64,000 nucleotides of DNA from Pararhizobium sp. A13 (GCF_040126305.1 NZ_CP149510.1:2305001-2369000), one strand, 5' to 3'. Counted from the stretch's first letter, positions 17,764-27,164 are shown. The notes: generated by a model from the letters alone, not told the origin. Numbers and translations: made by a program.

Positions 17764-19326
17764 ATGGCCGCCGTTTCCTCGCCCTCCGCCGATCTGTCCG
17801 CAGCGCTGGTTCTTAAGCCGGTGGACGCGCTCGACTGGCTGGTGATCCTGCCCGTCGCCTGGTGCATCGGCATCGGCGCCATCCTGATGATGGTGCGGCA
17901 CCGGACCTTTCTCCAACCGCTGATCGCCATTGCGGCACTTGGCGTTCTTGTCGGCCTCGACGCAGCGCTTCTGTGGCATGTCTCTCAAAACGGTCCGGTG
18001 ACCATGGTCATGGGCCGCTGGCTGCCGCCCTTCGGCATCGCGTTCACGGTCGATCTGACCGGCGCGCTGTTTGCGCTCATGGCGGCCGTGGTGGCGCTCG
18101 CCGGCGCCGTTGCCGCCGTCACCGACATCAACGGAAGCGGTCGCCGCTACGGCTTCTATCCCTTGCTGATGCTGTTGATGGCCGGCGTCAGCGGCGCCTT
18201 CCTGACCGGCGACGTGTTCAATCTCTATGTCTGGTTCGAGGTTCTGCTGATCTCCTCCTTCGGGCTGCTGGTGCTCGGCTCGGAGCGCGAGCAGATCGAC
18301 GGGGCGGTGAAATACGGCTTCCTCAATCTGGTCGCCACGACGCTGTTCCTGATCGCCACCGGTTATCTCTACGGCATCTTCGGCACGCTCAACATGGCCG
18401 ACATCGCGGCCAAGGCCGTCGAGGTGCGGGGCACGGCGCCGCTGACGACGCTGATTGCGCTCTTTGTCTTCGCCTTTGCCATGAAGGCAGCGGCCTTCCC
18501 GGTGAACTTCTGGCTGCCGGCCTCCTATCATACGCCGCGCATCGTCGTGTCGGCGCTGTTTGCCGGACTGCTGACCAAGGTCGGCATCTATGCGCTGATC
18601 CGCGTTTCCGTCATGCTGTTTCCGCTCGAGCGGCAAGAACTCAGCCTCGTCATCGCGCTTGCCGGCGCGCTCACGATGATCACCGGCGCGCTCGGCGCGC
18701 TGGCGCAGACTGACACGCGGCGGCTGCTCGGCTATCTCGTCATTTCCGGCATCGGCTCCATGCTTGCCGGTATCGCCGTCGGCGGATCGGGCGGCATCGG
18801 CGGCACGGTCTTCTACGCACTGCATTCCATGGTGGTGATGACGGCACTCTATCTGGCCGCGGGCCTTGCCGCCCGTCTCAGCGGTGGCTTTTCGCTGTCT
18901 TCGCTGCGTGGGCTCTATACGCGCCATGCGCTGTTTTCGGCGTTGTCGCTGATGCTGTTCTTCGCGGTCGCCGGCCTGCCGCCCTTTTCCGGCTTCTGGC
19001 CGAAGGTGATGCTGGTCAAGTCCGCACTCGACACCGGTGCCTGGTGGCTGGCGGGCGCCCTGCTTCTCGCCGGCTTCCTGACGATGATCGCCACGGGGCG
19101 GCTGTTCCTGCTCGCCTACTGGCGGCCGGCCGGCGCGGCCGCACCGTCGGGGGAGGTCGCCCTGCCGGCAACGCTGCTGTTGCCGCTGATTGCCCTGACG
19201 GCGGTCAGCGTCCTGATCGGGCTGTTTCCCGAGATGTTGCTCGGCCTCGTCCAGAAGGCCGCCTTGACGCTCAACGAGCCGTCCCGCTATCTCCATTCCG
19301 TCTTTCCGGCCGGGAGTGCGCCATGA
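17764..19326 (+). CDS. mnhD: Mrp antiporter subunit D (NuoN-like)
   Basis: A 520-residue multi-helix subunit homologous to NuoM/NuoN. The proton-channel motifs are present: VFNLYVWFEVLLISSFGLLV with the conserved Glu, and FAMKAAAFPVNFWLPASYHT followed by FAGLLTKVGIYALIRV with the conserved Lys residues. ATG 17764 lies 7 bases after subunit C. It works with subunit A as the ion-translocating core. Confidence 0.95.
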   Translation: MAAVSSPSADLSAALVLKPVDALDWLVILPVAWCIGIGAILMMVRHRTFLQPLIAIAALGVLVGLDAALLWHVSQNGPVTMVMGRWLPPFGIAFTVDLTGALFALMAAVVALAGAVAAVTDINGSGRRYGFYPLLMLLMAGVSGAFLTGDVFNLYVWFEVLLISSFGLLVLGSEREQIDGAVKYGFLNLVATTLFLIATGYLYGIFGTLNMADIAAKAVEVRGTAPLTTLIALFVFAFAMKAAAFPVNFWLPASYHTPRIVVSALFAGLLTKVGIYALIRVSVMLFPLERQELSLVIALAGALTMITGALGALAQTDTRRLLGYLVISGIGSMLAGIAVGGSGGIGGTVFYALHSMVVMTALYLAAGLAARLSGGFSLSSLRGLYTRHALFSALSLMLFFAVAGLPPFSGFWPKVMLVKSALDTGAWWLAGALLLAGFLTMIATGRLFLLAYWRPAGAAAPSGEVALPATLLLPLIALTAVSVLIGLFPEMLLGLVQKAALTLNEPSRYLHSVFPAGSAP

Positions 19327-19799
19327 GATTCAGCGTCGTCAATCTGCTGTTGACTTTGGTCTGGGCGGTCGTCACCGGCAGCTTCACCTTGCACAACCTG
19401 GTGCTCGGCTTCGTGGTCGGCGCCTTGTCGCTGCTCCTGGTGCGCGAGCAGTTGCCGGCCAGCCTGCATCGCGCCCGCCCGGTGAAAGTGCTGCTGCTGG
19501 CGGGATTGTTTCTCAAGGAACTCACGCTGTCGGCAATCAAGGTCGCGTTCATGGTGCTACGGCCGAACATGCGGCTGCGGCCGGGCATTTTCGCCTTTCC
19601 GCTGACGATTACGCGCGATTTCGAAATCACCCTTCTCGCCAATCTGATCACGCTGACGCCCGGCACCTTGTCGGTCGACGTCTCGGACGACCGAAAGACG
19701 CTTTATGTGCACGCGCTCGATTGCCATGATCCGGCGGCCGAAAGGCGGGCGATCTCCACCGGCTTCGAGCGACGCATCCGCGAGGCTTTTCCGGCATGA
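19323..19799 (+). CDS. mnhE: Mrp antiporter subunit E
   Basis: A 158-residue subunit with two or three N-terminal helices and a cytoplasmic domain. It carries the typical [20 protein letters not shown] and a helix that in the family matches FERRIREAF. It starts with a 4-base ATGA overlap on subunit D. Confidence 0.93.
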   Translation: MRFSVVNLLLTLVWAVVTGSFTLHNLVLGFVVGALSLLLVREQLPASLHRARPVKVLLLAGLFLKELTLSAIKVAFMVLRPNMRLRPGIFAFPLTITRDFEITLLANLITLTPGTLSVDVSDDRKTLYVHALDCHDPAAERRAISTGFERRIREAFPA

Positions 19800-20179
19800 G
19801 CGCGTCGGCCATCCTTTCTGTCTCGACCACTTTCGCGCTTGTCACCCTGTCGCTTGGCCTGTTGCTGACGGTGGCCCGGATCGTGCGCGGACCGACCCTG
19901 CCGGACCGGGTGCTCGGGCTCGATATGCTTGTCGCCATCGCCATTGGCTTCATTGCCGTCATCGCCATCCGCAGCGGCTTCAATCTCTATATCGATATCG
20001 CCATTGCGCTGAGCCTTGTCGGCTTTCTTGCAACCGTGGCCTTTGCCCGCTTCATTCTGGCCCGCGGCTTGTCGCCGGAATCAGGCAGCGGCCCACTTGA
20101 GGACAGACGTGCCGTGCCAGTGCCGAAGCATGGAGCGGCCATGCCGGCGCGGCGCCAGAAAAAGGGAGGCCGCCGATGA
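19796..20179 (+). CDS. mnhF: Mrp antiporter subunit F
   Basis: A 127-residue, three-helix subunit with [20 protein letters not shown], the diagnostic stretch of the family, and [20 protein letters not shown]. The C-terminal 35 residues form a polar, basic tail ([11 protein letters not shown]) longer than in most homologues (about 90 residues). It is coupled to subunit E by ATGA. Confidence 0.92.
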   Translation: MSASAILSVSTTFALVTLSLGLLLTVARIVRGPTLPDRVLGLDMLVAIAIGFIAVIAIRSGFNLYIDIAIALSLVGFLATVAFARFILARGLSPESGSGPLEDRRAVPVPKHGAAMPARRQKKGGRR

Positions 20180-20538
20180 GCGCCGGTCCGGATATGCTGG
20201 TGGCGATCGCCGTCAGCGTGCTTTTGGTGGTCGGCTCGATCTTCAGCCTGTTGGCTGCGGTTGGGCTTCTGCGCTTTCCGGACCTCTACACGCGCATGCA
20301 TGCGGCCTCGAAGGCGGGCACTGTCGGCTCCGGACTGCTTTTGCTGGCCGCGGGGCTGCACGCGCTCGATGTCGCCATTCTGCTCAGAGCGCTCGCCGGA
20401 TTTGCATTCTTTATTCTGACGGCACCGGTGTCCGCCCACCTTCTTGCCAAGGTCGCCCATCAGGCGGGATACAGGCTCACCAATCTGTCCGTTACCGATC
20501 AATTGCCATTGGCAAAACGGAAGTCCGGTAGCCTCTAG
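20176..20538 (+). CDS. mnhG: Mrp antiporter subunit G
   Basis: A 120-residue, three-helix last subunit of the operon. The signature [20 protein letters not shown] is complete. It is coupled to subunit F by ATGA. No clear terminator hairpin was seen directly after it. Confidence 0.92.
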   Translation: MSAGPDMLVAIAVSVLLVVGSIFSLLAAVGLLRFPDLYTRMHAASKAGTVGSGLLLLAAGLHALDVAILLRALAGFAFFILTAPVSAHLLAKVAHQAGYRLTNLSVTDQLPLAKRKSGSL

Positions 20539-21014
20539 TATCCGCAAACACCGCAGCAGATTAGACGTAGAGAATCGCTCGCCCACCAACACAACGCTGT
20601 GTCTTTTTTTGGATGTAACGTAATGTTTCCATCACGGTGAGGGTTCGCGCCGCATTTCAAGATGAGTAGGCTAGATCTCGCATAAATTATTATTGGACTT
20701 TTCTTTGATCGGTGTTAATCGAGTAAAGGCAAAGTGTCCGTTTCCATATTAATTCGTTGTAAAATTCCAGCATTGGTTGTGAATATTGGTTGTTGCTTTG
20801 AGGTTCCGGTATGTCCTGGTGCTTTGGCGACGTATTCAAACCCCGGAATTTGGAGTAATATGAGAGCTTGTCGAGGTTTTACGGTTTCTGTCGAGGGAAA
20901 TCTTCGAATCAGGATCGTTTGCCGCGCTTTTCGGACATTTTCTTCGCATGTTTTAGTTGTGCTCGCGATCCCGTCGCGGGCATGTTGGAAGAATTCCGAT
21001 AGGAGAAAGAAAGA
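20539..21014. other. Gene-free AT-richer upstream region of mucR
   Basis: These 476 bases separate the antiporter operon from mucR. The stretch about 20620-20790 is markedly AT-rich, unlike its neighbours. MucR proteins bind AT-rich DNA with TpA steps and repress their own gene in relatives, so this is the likely autoregulatory region (inference). An open frame at 20734-21018 has no ribosome site and runs into the mucR start; it is judged non-coding. Confidence 0.5.
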
Positions 21015-21446
21015 ATGACGGATCTAACGCTTGGCTCGGGCCATGATCTTCTAGTTGAACTCACCGCGGAGATCGTTGCAGCCTATGTCAGCAATCATGT
21101 CGTACCGGTCGCCGAACTCTCGACGCTGATCGGCGATGTGCATGCCGCCCTGAACAACACCAGCAGCCCGGCTCCGGTGGTTGTTGCCATTGAGAAGCCG
21201 AAGCCGGCCGTGTCCGTGCGCAAGTCGGTTCAGGATGACCAGATCACCTGCTTGGAATGCGGCGGCACCTTCAAGTCGTTGAAGCGCCACCTGATGACGC
21301 ACCACAGCCTGTCGCCGGAAGAGTACCGCGAGAAGTGGGACCTGCCGGCCGACTATCCGATGGTGGCTCCGGCCTATGCCGAAGCGCGTTCGCGCCTCGC
21401 CAAGGAAATGGGTCTCGGCCAGCGCCGCAAGCGCCGCGGCAAATAA
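21015..21446 (+). CDS. mucR: MucR/Ros family zinc-finger transcriptional regulator
   Basis: A 143-residue global regulator that represses many genes, including exopolysaccharide, motility and virulence or symbiosis genes in rhizobia and Brucella. The N-terminal part (residues 1-70) is the oligomerisation region. The eukaryotic-like zinc finger lies at 79-97: C79 and C82 (TCLECGG), then H92 and H96/H97 ([20 protein letters not shown]). A basic tail (GQRRKRRGK) ends the protein. ATG 21015 follows TAGGAGAAAGAAAGA. It is a single gene with its own terminator. Confidence 0.95.
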   Translation: MTDLTLGSGHDLLVELTAEIVAAYVSNHVVPVAELSTLIGDVHAALNNTSSPAPVVVAIEKPKPAVSVRKSVQDDQITCLECGGTFKSLKRHLMTHHSLSPEEYREKWDLPADYPMVAPAYAEARSRLAKEMGLGQRRKRRGK

Positions 21447-21476
21447 GGACTGGGCGCTCCAGCCCCTTAAGGCAGC

Positions 21477-21508
21477 AAACCGGCCCGGCGAGACCTGGCC
21501 GGTTTTTT
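21477..21508 (+). terminator. Terminator of mucR
   Basis: AAACCGGCC and GGCCGGTTTTTT form a stem with an 11-base loop and a T6 tail, 30 bases after the mucR stop. Confidence 0.88.
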
Positions 21509-21691
21509 ACCATCCGCGCGTCGCAGGAGAGCGACATCAGATTCGCGGAGAGAGGAAAATATGCCTAATTTTCTTCGGTTAAATCACTAAAAACCTCGAA
21601 AAAACAATGCGCGGTTGCACGAAAGGTGTTCCTTTCATCCCCTCAATCACACTAGGGTGTATGAATTACTTCCTATTTAAAGGAGTAACTC

Positions 21692-22186
21692 ATGCCCCTC
21701 TGCAAAGCTGACCCTCCCTCTTTCCGCCCTCCATTTTACGCCGCCGAACCGCAGCCGTCCGGCGGCACGCCAGCGCCAGCCGCTGGAAATCAAATCGGCC
21801 GCGCCGCCGTCCGCTCGCAGTGCGGTCACAATTGCAGAGCCCTCGGGACCTGTCCTGCCCGTCGCTGCCCATCTGCGCTGCCGCGTCGTGCGTCAGCTAA
21901 CGGCGGAGATGGTGATGCTGGTCGGCGAGCGGGTGCCGCTCAGGCGCGACCGCCGGCGCATCAGTTGCCATGTCCGGCAGATCTCCATCTATGCCTGCAA
22001 TGTCGTGCTGCAGATTTCGCTCACGATATCGGCTACGCCTTCGGCCGCGACCGGACGACCGTCAGCCATGCCTGCAACGTCGTCGAGGACCGCCGCGACG
22101 ATCCGGCCTTCGATGATTTCGTCGCCTCGGTCGAGCGCGTCTTAACCTCGGTCTTTGGCGCGCCGGGAGGCCGCGAGCATGAGTGA
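21692..22186 (+). pseudogene. DnaA domain IV-like helix-turn-helix protein, two frameshifts
   Basis: The gene begins at ATG 21692 with a strong AGGAGTAACTC site and MPLCKADPPSFRPPFYAAEP. By about 21831 the conserved reading is in another frame (RVVRQLTAEMVMLVGERVPL, RRDRRRISCHVRQISIYACN). At about 22024, inside ATTTCGCTCACGATATC, one base is missing and the frame returns to the first one (DIGYAFGRDRTTVSHACNVV, EDRRDDPAFDDFVASVERV). The two shifts compensate, so the first and last parts are in the same frame. The conserved part resembles the DNA-binding C-terminal domain of DnaA found in short rhizobial HTH proteins. It is either decayed or affected by sequence errors. Its stop overlaps the next gene's ATG by 8 bases. 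Confidence 0.65.
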
Positions 22187-23024
22187 TGCCGTCGATGCCG
22201 GCCACAAGACTATCGTCCGCCTTGTCCGATATGCCGCAAGTCATTCGGCTGTCTTCATGGAGCCCGTGGACGCAGGCGTGACGCTCTCTTCCGGCGGCGA
22301 CCGGCCGCAGCGGCATTTCCCTCAAGCCGCGCTGGACCGGGCCTGCGCGTGCCTCGTCGTCCGTGACGGCAACGGCGTCCGCGCCACTTGCGAAGCGCAG
22401 GCCTTCCTGCGCCGCGCGCTGCTGGCATCGGAAGACGCGTTTCAGGAGCAGCATCGGGACACTGAAAACCGCACCGTTTCCGTCGGCGGCATCCGCCAGA
22501 CCGTACGCGTCAATCCGCTGGAATCACCGCTCGGCGCTATCGCCCGGCTGAAGGAGAAATCCGGCCAGGCCTTCTTGGCCCCCGAAGCGCTTGCCGCGGG
22601 AGAGCGGCTGCATGCCGATTTCACCCGGGCGCAATTGCAGCCGCGCCTGACCATGGCCTACGAGCCACGGCTTGCGTCCAAGACCAAGGGCGGGGCGGGC
22701 GGCACTGCCGACATGTGAGACACGGCGCTCGCAGCGCACATGCGGGTCGGCAGGGCGATGGAGGCGATCGGCCCGGAACTCTGCGGCGTCGCGCTCGATG
22801 TCTGCTGCTTTCCGAAGGGATTGGAGCTCGTCGAGAGGGAGCGGCAGTGGCCGGGGCGCTCCGCCAAGCTGATGTTGCGCGCCGCCCTGATGGCGCTTGC
22901 TCGTCACTATGCGCCGCCGCGGGCGGCTGGCAGGCAAAGCCATGTCTGGGGAGCGGAGGGGTATCGGCCGGATGCCAGCGGCCCGATGACCGGCCCGTTG
23001 ACCGGCCCGGTGACCGGTATGTGA
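22179..23024 (+). pseudogene. DUF6456 protein interrupted by an in-frame stop
   Basis: The first 179 codons run from ATG 22179 to a TGA at 22716-22718. The same frame continues directly (DTALAAHMRVGRAMEAIGPE, LCGVALDVCCFPKGLELVER, RSAKLMLRAALMALARHYAP) to a stop at 23022-23024. The join reads GGTADM-stop-DTALAAH, so a single substitution (a Ser codon such as TCA to TGA) explains it. The downstream part matches the DUF6456 domain of rhizobial proteins that follow a DnaA-like HTH gene, the arrangement here. The end carries the repeat GPMTGPLTGPVTG. Selenocysteine or readthrough is not supported by anything seen. Confidence 0.65.
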
Positions 23025-23028
23025 CCGG
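22980..23028 (+). repeat. 12-bp tandem repeat at the end of the DUF6456 gene
   Basis: Three consecutive 12-base units of the form GGCCCGNTGACC and a partial fourth (GGTATGTGACC) encode GP-x-T repeats just before the stop. Confidence 0.8.
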
Positions 23029-23030
23029 CC

Positions 23031-23477
23031 TTATGCCGACAGCCGCCGGGCAGCCTCGTCCTTGATGCGCTTGACCATCGAGCGCAGGCCGTTGGCGCGC
23101 TGCGCGGTCAGATATTCGATCAGGCCCATGCGGCCGAATAGGTCGAGCGCGTCGATCTTGAGGATATCCGAGGCAGGTTTTCCCGAAAAGATCGACAGCA
23201 CGATGGCGACGAGGCCGCGCACGATATGGGCGTCCGATTCACCTTCGAAGGTAAGGATCGGATCGCTTTTGGCGCTGTCGGCATGGGTGACCAGCCAGAC
23301 CTGGCTGGCGCAGCCCTGCACCTTGGTTTCGGCCGTGCGCTTTTCCTCAGGCATCTCCGGCAGCTTGCGGCCGAGCTCGATGACATAGCTCATCCGGTCC
23401 TGCCAATCGTCCAGATAGGAGCAATTGTCGATGATTTCGGCAAGCGGCGTGATCGGCGATATGTTCATCTGGTCCAT
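23031..23477 (-). CDS. sufE: SufE-type cysteine desulfuration protein
   Basis: SufE accepts sulfane sulfur from the cysteine desulfurase SufS and passes it to the SufBCD scaffold for Fe-S cluster assembly. About 148 residues: SYLDDWQDRMSYVIELGRKL opens the fold, KVQGCASQVWLV holds the acceptor Cys (C56 from this start), and DALDLFGRMGLIEYLTAQRA then NGLRSMVKRIK closes it. Possible starts are ATG 23486, 23477 and 23468; 23477 fits the usual length. No suf operon is adjacent. It is convergent with the DUF6456 relic. Confidence 0.9.
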   Translation of the reverse strand: MDQMNISPITPLAEIIDNCSYLDDWQDRMSYVIELGRKLPEMPEEKRTAETKVQGCASQVWLVTHADSAKSDPILTFEGESDAHIVRGLVAIVLSIFSGKPASDILKIDALDLFGRMGLIEYLTAQRANGLRSMVKRIKDEAARRLSA

Positions 23478-23584
23478 ACCCTTCATATAGGCGCGATGCC
23501 GAGGAGTGTGAAGCGTTTTTGGAAAACATCCCGCTCCCGGCATGCGAATCAGCGGTTTGGCCGGCACAGGGGACGGTAGAAAGA

Positions 23585-23617
23585 AAAAAGCCGTGAGGGA
23601 TGAGCGTTCCTCACGGC
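23585..23617 (-). terminator. Terminator of the DUF5330 gene
   Basis: On the minus strand GCCGTGAGG and CCTCACGGC pair around a 10-base loop and are followed by TTTTTT. It lies 46 bases past the DUF5330 stop and ahead of sufE. Confidence 0.85.
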
Positions 23618-23662
23618 GGCCGTATATCGGCAGTTCAGGCAGTATGAAGGGAATCGGCGCGG

Positions 23663-24097
23663 CTACCTTGCCTGAGCCGCCTTCGGCTCGAGGCGCTTCT
23701 CCGGCACGGGCACCTTGTTGAAGAGTGGCTCGGCCTCGGCGGAAACCGGTTCCTGCGCCGTGACAGCGGTCGCCGGTACAGGAGTGGCGATGGTGCCGGT
23801 CGTCACGGTGTCGCTCGGTTCGGCGAATTGCTGGTCGAGGAAGAGATAGGCGATCTTTGCGCCTTCGCGGGCCCGATGTCCGAGCGCCACGAAGGTCTCG
23901 GCGCCCTTTTCGCAGACGTCGGGTTTCTGCACGCAGAGCGCGCTGATATAGCCGAAGGCCTCGGTCGCGGCCGACATCGTGTCGCCGACATCCACCTTCG
24001 GACCCTTGTCAAGCGTCGCGCTGCTCGACGGGTCGAGAAACGGCAGAAGCACCAGCACCAGCGAAAACCAGAATGTTCCCTTGATCAGAAACCACAT
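23663..24097 (-). CDS. DUF5330 family protein
   Basis: A 144-residue protein with one N-terminal membrane segment or signal anchor (MWFLIKGTFWFSLVLVLLPF). A short conserved helical region follows with two Cys (AFGYISALCVQKPDVCEKGA, ETFVALGHRAREGAKIAY), then a Pro/Ala-rich tail. The domain is restricted to rhizobia-like bacteria and its role is unknown. ATG 24097 is chosen because AGGATGG lies 8-9 bases upstream and homologous proteins start MWFLIKG; ATG 24109 is also in frame. Confidence 0.78.
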   Translation of the reverse strand: MWFLIKGTFWFSLVLVLLPFLDPSSSATLDKGPKVDVGDTMSAATEAFGYISALCVQKPDVCEKGAETFVALGHRAREGAKIAYLFLDQQFAEPSDTVTTGTIATPVPATAVTAQEPVSAEAEPLFNKVPVPEKRLEPKAAQAR

Positions 24098-24602
24098 TGT
24101 TTTGCCCATCCTTTTGGTCCGGCACCTGACGTCCGGTCTTTGCCGGATTTTCTTCTTGGCGCCTTGTCATCACACCTTAGGCAGGGATTCGGAACATGCC
24201 TTTGCCAAAACCGTTCGCATTTGCACCGACTTTTCGTAAAATTGTCGATATCGGCATTTGAACGGTATTTTACGCGCATTTTAACGGTGGCCATTAAGGA
24301 TCGTGGCAGTGTTGCAGGCAGCGGCCCCGCAAACGCGGGGCGCGCCGAAGGGTCGTTCTGCCACATAGGTTAACAGAGCGGGAAAAACCGCCTGAAATCC
24401 GTTGCTTACACCCCATTAACCACAAAAGAGAAAGCCGGACCGATTTGTCCCGGAATGGGATTTTCCGGCGATTCCGCGGGTTTTGCGGCAATTTGATTTA
24501 TCCTTTCATTAAGCCGCCGGTGCGAAATTCGGATAGGTGAAGTCATCTTCCGGTAAGCCCGTTTTCGGGCCTGAGATGACGACCTCGCATAAGGACGGAA
24601 CC
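24098..24602. other. Gene-free divergent region with a GC hairpin
   Basis: About 500 bases lie between DUF5330 (minus) and the PAS kinase (plus). A GCCCCGC-AAAC-GCGGGGC hairpin sits at 24324-24341 without a T tail. TTAACGGTGGCCATTAA at about 24280-24297 resembles a CtrA site but has a 9-base spacer. No RNA gene was recognised. Confidence 0.4.
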
Positions 24603-24641
24603 ATGATGGATTCCGGAAAAAGAACGAGCGTACAGGGTTAA
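24603..24641 (+). CDS. Possible 12-residue leader peptide before the PAS kinase
   Basis: ATG ATG GAT ... TAA encodes MMDSGKRTSVQG behind an AAGGACGG site. The stop is 2 bases before the GTG of the kinase, whose own ribosome site is weak, so translational coupling is possible. It is too short for any family call. Confidence 0.3.
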   Translation: MMDSGKRTSVQG

Positions 24642-24643
24642 AC

Positions 24644-26245
24644 GTGAGCGTATTGCGTAACATTGCTGGCAGGATAACGTCCCGCGTGGACGACGCCGCA
24701 CGCCTGTGGCTGCCTCGCCGGGTGGCCGGCGAGCCAGAGAGAAGCCGCGAGCTCGCCGTTGTTCGTGCCGTTGCCGCCACCGCTCTCGTTGCTTTCCCCT
24801 CCGTTCCGCTGGCGCTGTCCGTTGCCCTGCCGGTTTCGCTTTCGTTGCCCGTCGGTGCGGCACTGGTTGCCGCGGCCGCGCTGATGACGGCGGCGGGCGG
24901 CATCGCCTATGTACGCAACCGTCCGGTTGTCCTGCCGGTAGCCGCGCCCGCGCCTGCCGATAATGGCGCCCGGCATTATGATTGCTTCGCCGGCCTCGTC
25001 ACGATCCACGATATCAGGGGTTCTGTCACCGCCATTCACGGCCGTGACGCGGAATCCTACCTGGCATGCATGCGCAATCCGACGGGTCGCGGTTTTATCG
25101 AGCAGATCCACGTTTCCGACCGTATCCTCTTCCTGCAGGCGATCGATGAATTGCGTCAGGGCAATCGCCAGGCGACGATCGATATCCGGTTCGAGCGGCC
25201 CAATGTCTTTGCCGAGGGGGAGCAGTTCGTGCACATGCGCTGCGAGATGACCGCGCTCGGTAGCGACGAGGAGCGGCTCGCCTCGATTGTCGTCCAGTCG
25301 CGCGACGTCTCCGAGGAGGCGCGCCTGCGGGCCGAGGCCGTCCAGAAGACCCGGCTCGCCGAATCCGCCAATGACGCCAAGACGCGGTTCCTGGCGGCGG
25401 TCAGCCATGAATTGCGCACGCCGCTCAATGCCATCCTCGGTTTCTCCGACATCCTTGCCGGCGAATATTTCGGCAAACTCGAAAACGATCGTCAGCGGGA
25501 ATATGTGGCGCTGATCAACCAGTCGGGCGCACATCTCCTGTCCGTCGTCAACACCATGCTCGACATGAGCAAGATCGAGGCCGGCCGCTACGAACTGATG
25601 CCGGAGCCGTTCCGGGTGTCGGAGGTGGTCAATGCCTGCGAAGCGATGCTCGGGCTGCAGGCGCGCGAAAAGGGCGTGCAGCTGACCAGCCGCATCATGC
25701 GCACGGTGGGTGAGGTCAATGCCGATCAGCGTGCCCTCCAGCAGATTTTGATCAACCTCGTCGGCAATGCGATCAAGTTCACCGACCGCGGCGGCCTCGT
25801 CACCATCGATGCGGAGGTGTCCGGCAGCGATCTGAAGCTGACCGTCAGCGATACCGGCATCGGCATCGCCGAGAGCCAGCTCGCGACGCTCGGCCAGCCC
25901 TTCGTGCAGATCCAGAACGACTACACCCGCAAATATGAGGGAACCGGCCTTGGCCTGTCGCTGGTCAAGGGGCTGGTGGCGCTGCATGGCGGCCAGTTCG
26001 ACCTGCGCAGCCGTGCCGGCGAGGGAACGGTGATCACCGTCACAATTCCGCTCGACGGCTCCGGCATCCGTGTCGCGGACGAGCATGAAGTTGTGGAACA
26101 GACAATGGTGGAGTTCCCGCCGCGCCTGAAGGAGCGCACAAGGGAGACGACCAACGGCCGGATGGTTTCGCAAACGAACCGGTCGGATGTCGACGTGACG
26201 ATTGGAGGCGCTGGTCATGACGGCTCGCAAGCGAAAACAGCCTGA
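24644..26245 (+). CDS. Membrane PAS sensor histidine kinase (PdhS/PleC-DivJ class)
   Basis: A 533-residue kinase. Two hydrophobic segments at about 42-60 and 64-90 form a membrane anchor. A PAS-like domain spans about 112-225. The HisKA dimerisation domain has phospho-acceptor H255 (FLAAVSHELRTPLNAILGFS). The HATPase domain holds the N box (LINLVGNAIKFTDRGG), DTGIGI and FVQIQNDYTRKYEGTGLGLS. The H-box spelling is that of the PdhS family that acts on DivK/PleD-type regulators in rhizobia; assignment to a named member is not possible from this sequence alone. The GTG start has weak support. The next gene overlaps its end by 29 bases, so the two are probably one unit. Confidence 0.85.
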   Translation: MSVLRNIAGRITSRVDDAARLWLPRRVAGEPERSRELAVVRAVAATALVAFPSVPLALSVALPVSLSLPVGAALVAAAALMTAAGGIAYVRNRPVVLPVAAPAPADNGARHYDCFAGLVTIHDIRGSVTAIHGRDAESYLACMRNPTGRGFIEQIHVSDRILFLQAIDELRQGNRQATIDIRFERPNVFAEGEQFVHMRCEMTALGSDEERLASIVVQSRDVSEEARLRAEAVQKTRLAESANDAKTRFLAAVSHELRTPLNAILGFSDILAGEYFGKLENDRQREYVALINQSGAHLLSVVNTMLDMSKIEAGRYELMPEPFRVSEVVNACEAMLGLQAREKGVQLTSRIMRTVGEVNADQRALQQILINLVGNAIKFTDRGGLVTIDAEVSGSDLKLTVSDTGIGIAESQLATLGQPFVQIQNDYTRKYEGTGLGLSLVKGLVALHGGQFDLRSRAGEGTVITVTIPLDGSGIRVADEHEVVEQTMVEFPPRLKERTRETTNGRMVSQTNRSDVDVTIGGAGHDGSQAKTA

Positions 26246-27164
26246 GCGGAAAAAGAAGGCGCAGCGCGGGCCTGGCCTTGCGATGATGGGCCTTGTGGTG
26301 GTTGGCCGCGGCCTGATCGTCACCGGCCGTCTCGTCTCGCGCAATCCCCGTCTCTTCGGCGGCTCTGCCGCTTTCGTGGTCGCGTTCAGTTTCGTCGCGG
26401 CGAATGCGATGTGGTACCAGCCGGGCGCCCATCCGTCGCCGCTGTTGCGCACCCGCCTGCCGTTCACGCATCCGCAGACGGCCAATCTGGACGAGGAACC
26501 GGGTGGCGCCGCGCCGCGCAAGGTGACGACCTTCGTCATCCAGCGGGAGGATGAAACTGCGGCGGCGACTATCGATGAGCCGAAGCCGGAACCCGCAGCT
26601 GAGGCGGCGCAAGTCGAGCCGGCGGCAACGCCGGTGACGGGCTCGGCGCTGGTGATCGGCGTCCAGAAGGAACTGGCCCGGCGGGGCCTCTATGACGGTC
26701 CGGCCGACGGCAAGACCGGCCCGAAGACCGCAGCGGCGATCACGCGCTTCGAAAAACAGGCCGGCCGGCCAGAAACCGGGGTCGCCAGCGAAACGCTGCT
26801 CGCAGCCCTGCAAAGGGAGCCGGCGACGGCCAGGACGCTGACCGCCGCCCGGCCGGCCGAACGGCCCTATGAGAACGTCAAGGGCGGCAAGGGCGAACTC
26901 GACCCGGTCGCCGCCGCGATCCGCAATGCCGAGGTCGACCCTGAGTTCATTCCGAAGGTCGATATCCCGGCCTCGAGCGAACTGGTGATGAACATCCAGA
27001 AGGGCCTGAGCAACCTTGCCTATAGCGACGTCTCGATCGACGGCGTGGCCGGCGAGCAGACCCGCTCGGCCATCCGCCATTTCGAGAAGCACTACCGCCT
27101 GCCCGAAACCGGCCAGCCGAGCGACAAGGTGCTGAAGAAGATGAAGGAAATCGGCGCGCTCTGA
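26217..27164 (+). CDS. Membrane-anchored protein with two peptidoglycan-binding domains
   Basis: A 315-residue protein. Basic N-terminal residues (ARKRKQPERKKKAQR) precede a transmembrane segment at about 48-66 and a Pro/Glu-rich linker. Two PG_binding_1 modules follow, at about 142-200 (VIGVQKELARRGLYDGPADG) and about 255-312 (VMNIQKGLSNLAYSDVSIDG, EQTRSAIRHFEKHYRLPETG). It is likely anchored in the inner membrane and touches the cell wall. ATG 26217 has GGAGG about 9 bases upstream and overlaps the kinase gene, suggesting a shared role in envelope or cell-cycle signalling (inference). Confidence 0.85.
   Translation: MTARKRKQPERKKKAQRGPGLAMMGLVVVGRGLIVTGRLVSRNPRLFGGSAAFVVAFSFVAANAMWYQPGAHPSPLLRTRLPFTHPQTANLDEEPGGAAPRKVTTFVIQREDETAAATIDEPKPEPAAEAAQVEPAATPVTGSALVIGVQKELARRGLYDGPADGKTGPKTAAAITRFEKQAGRPETGVASETLLAALQREPATARTLTAARPAERPYENVKGGKGELDPVAAAIRNAEVDPEFIPKVDIPASSELVMNIQKGLSNLAYSDVSIDGVAGEQTRSAIRHFEKHYRLPETGQPSDKVLKKMKEIGAL

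Noticed and set aside
20734..21018. Possible 94-residue gene before mucR
   Set aside because: No ribosome site; it lies in the AT-rich regulatory region and overlaps the mucR start.
22716..22718. In-frame TGA in the DUF6456 gene as selenocysteine or programmed readthrough
   Set aside because: No hairpin resembling a SECIS element was noticed and a single-base Ser-to-stop change explains it.
22980..23028. CRISPR-like or regulatory array
   Set aside because: Units are 12 bases without spacers and encode a G-P-x-T peptide repeat at the end of a gene.
24638..26539. Minus-strand frame of 633 codons opposite the PAS kinase
   Set aside because: The plus strand has all kinase motifs; the minus frame has none.
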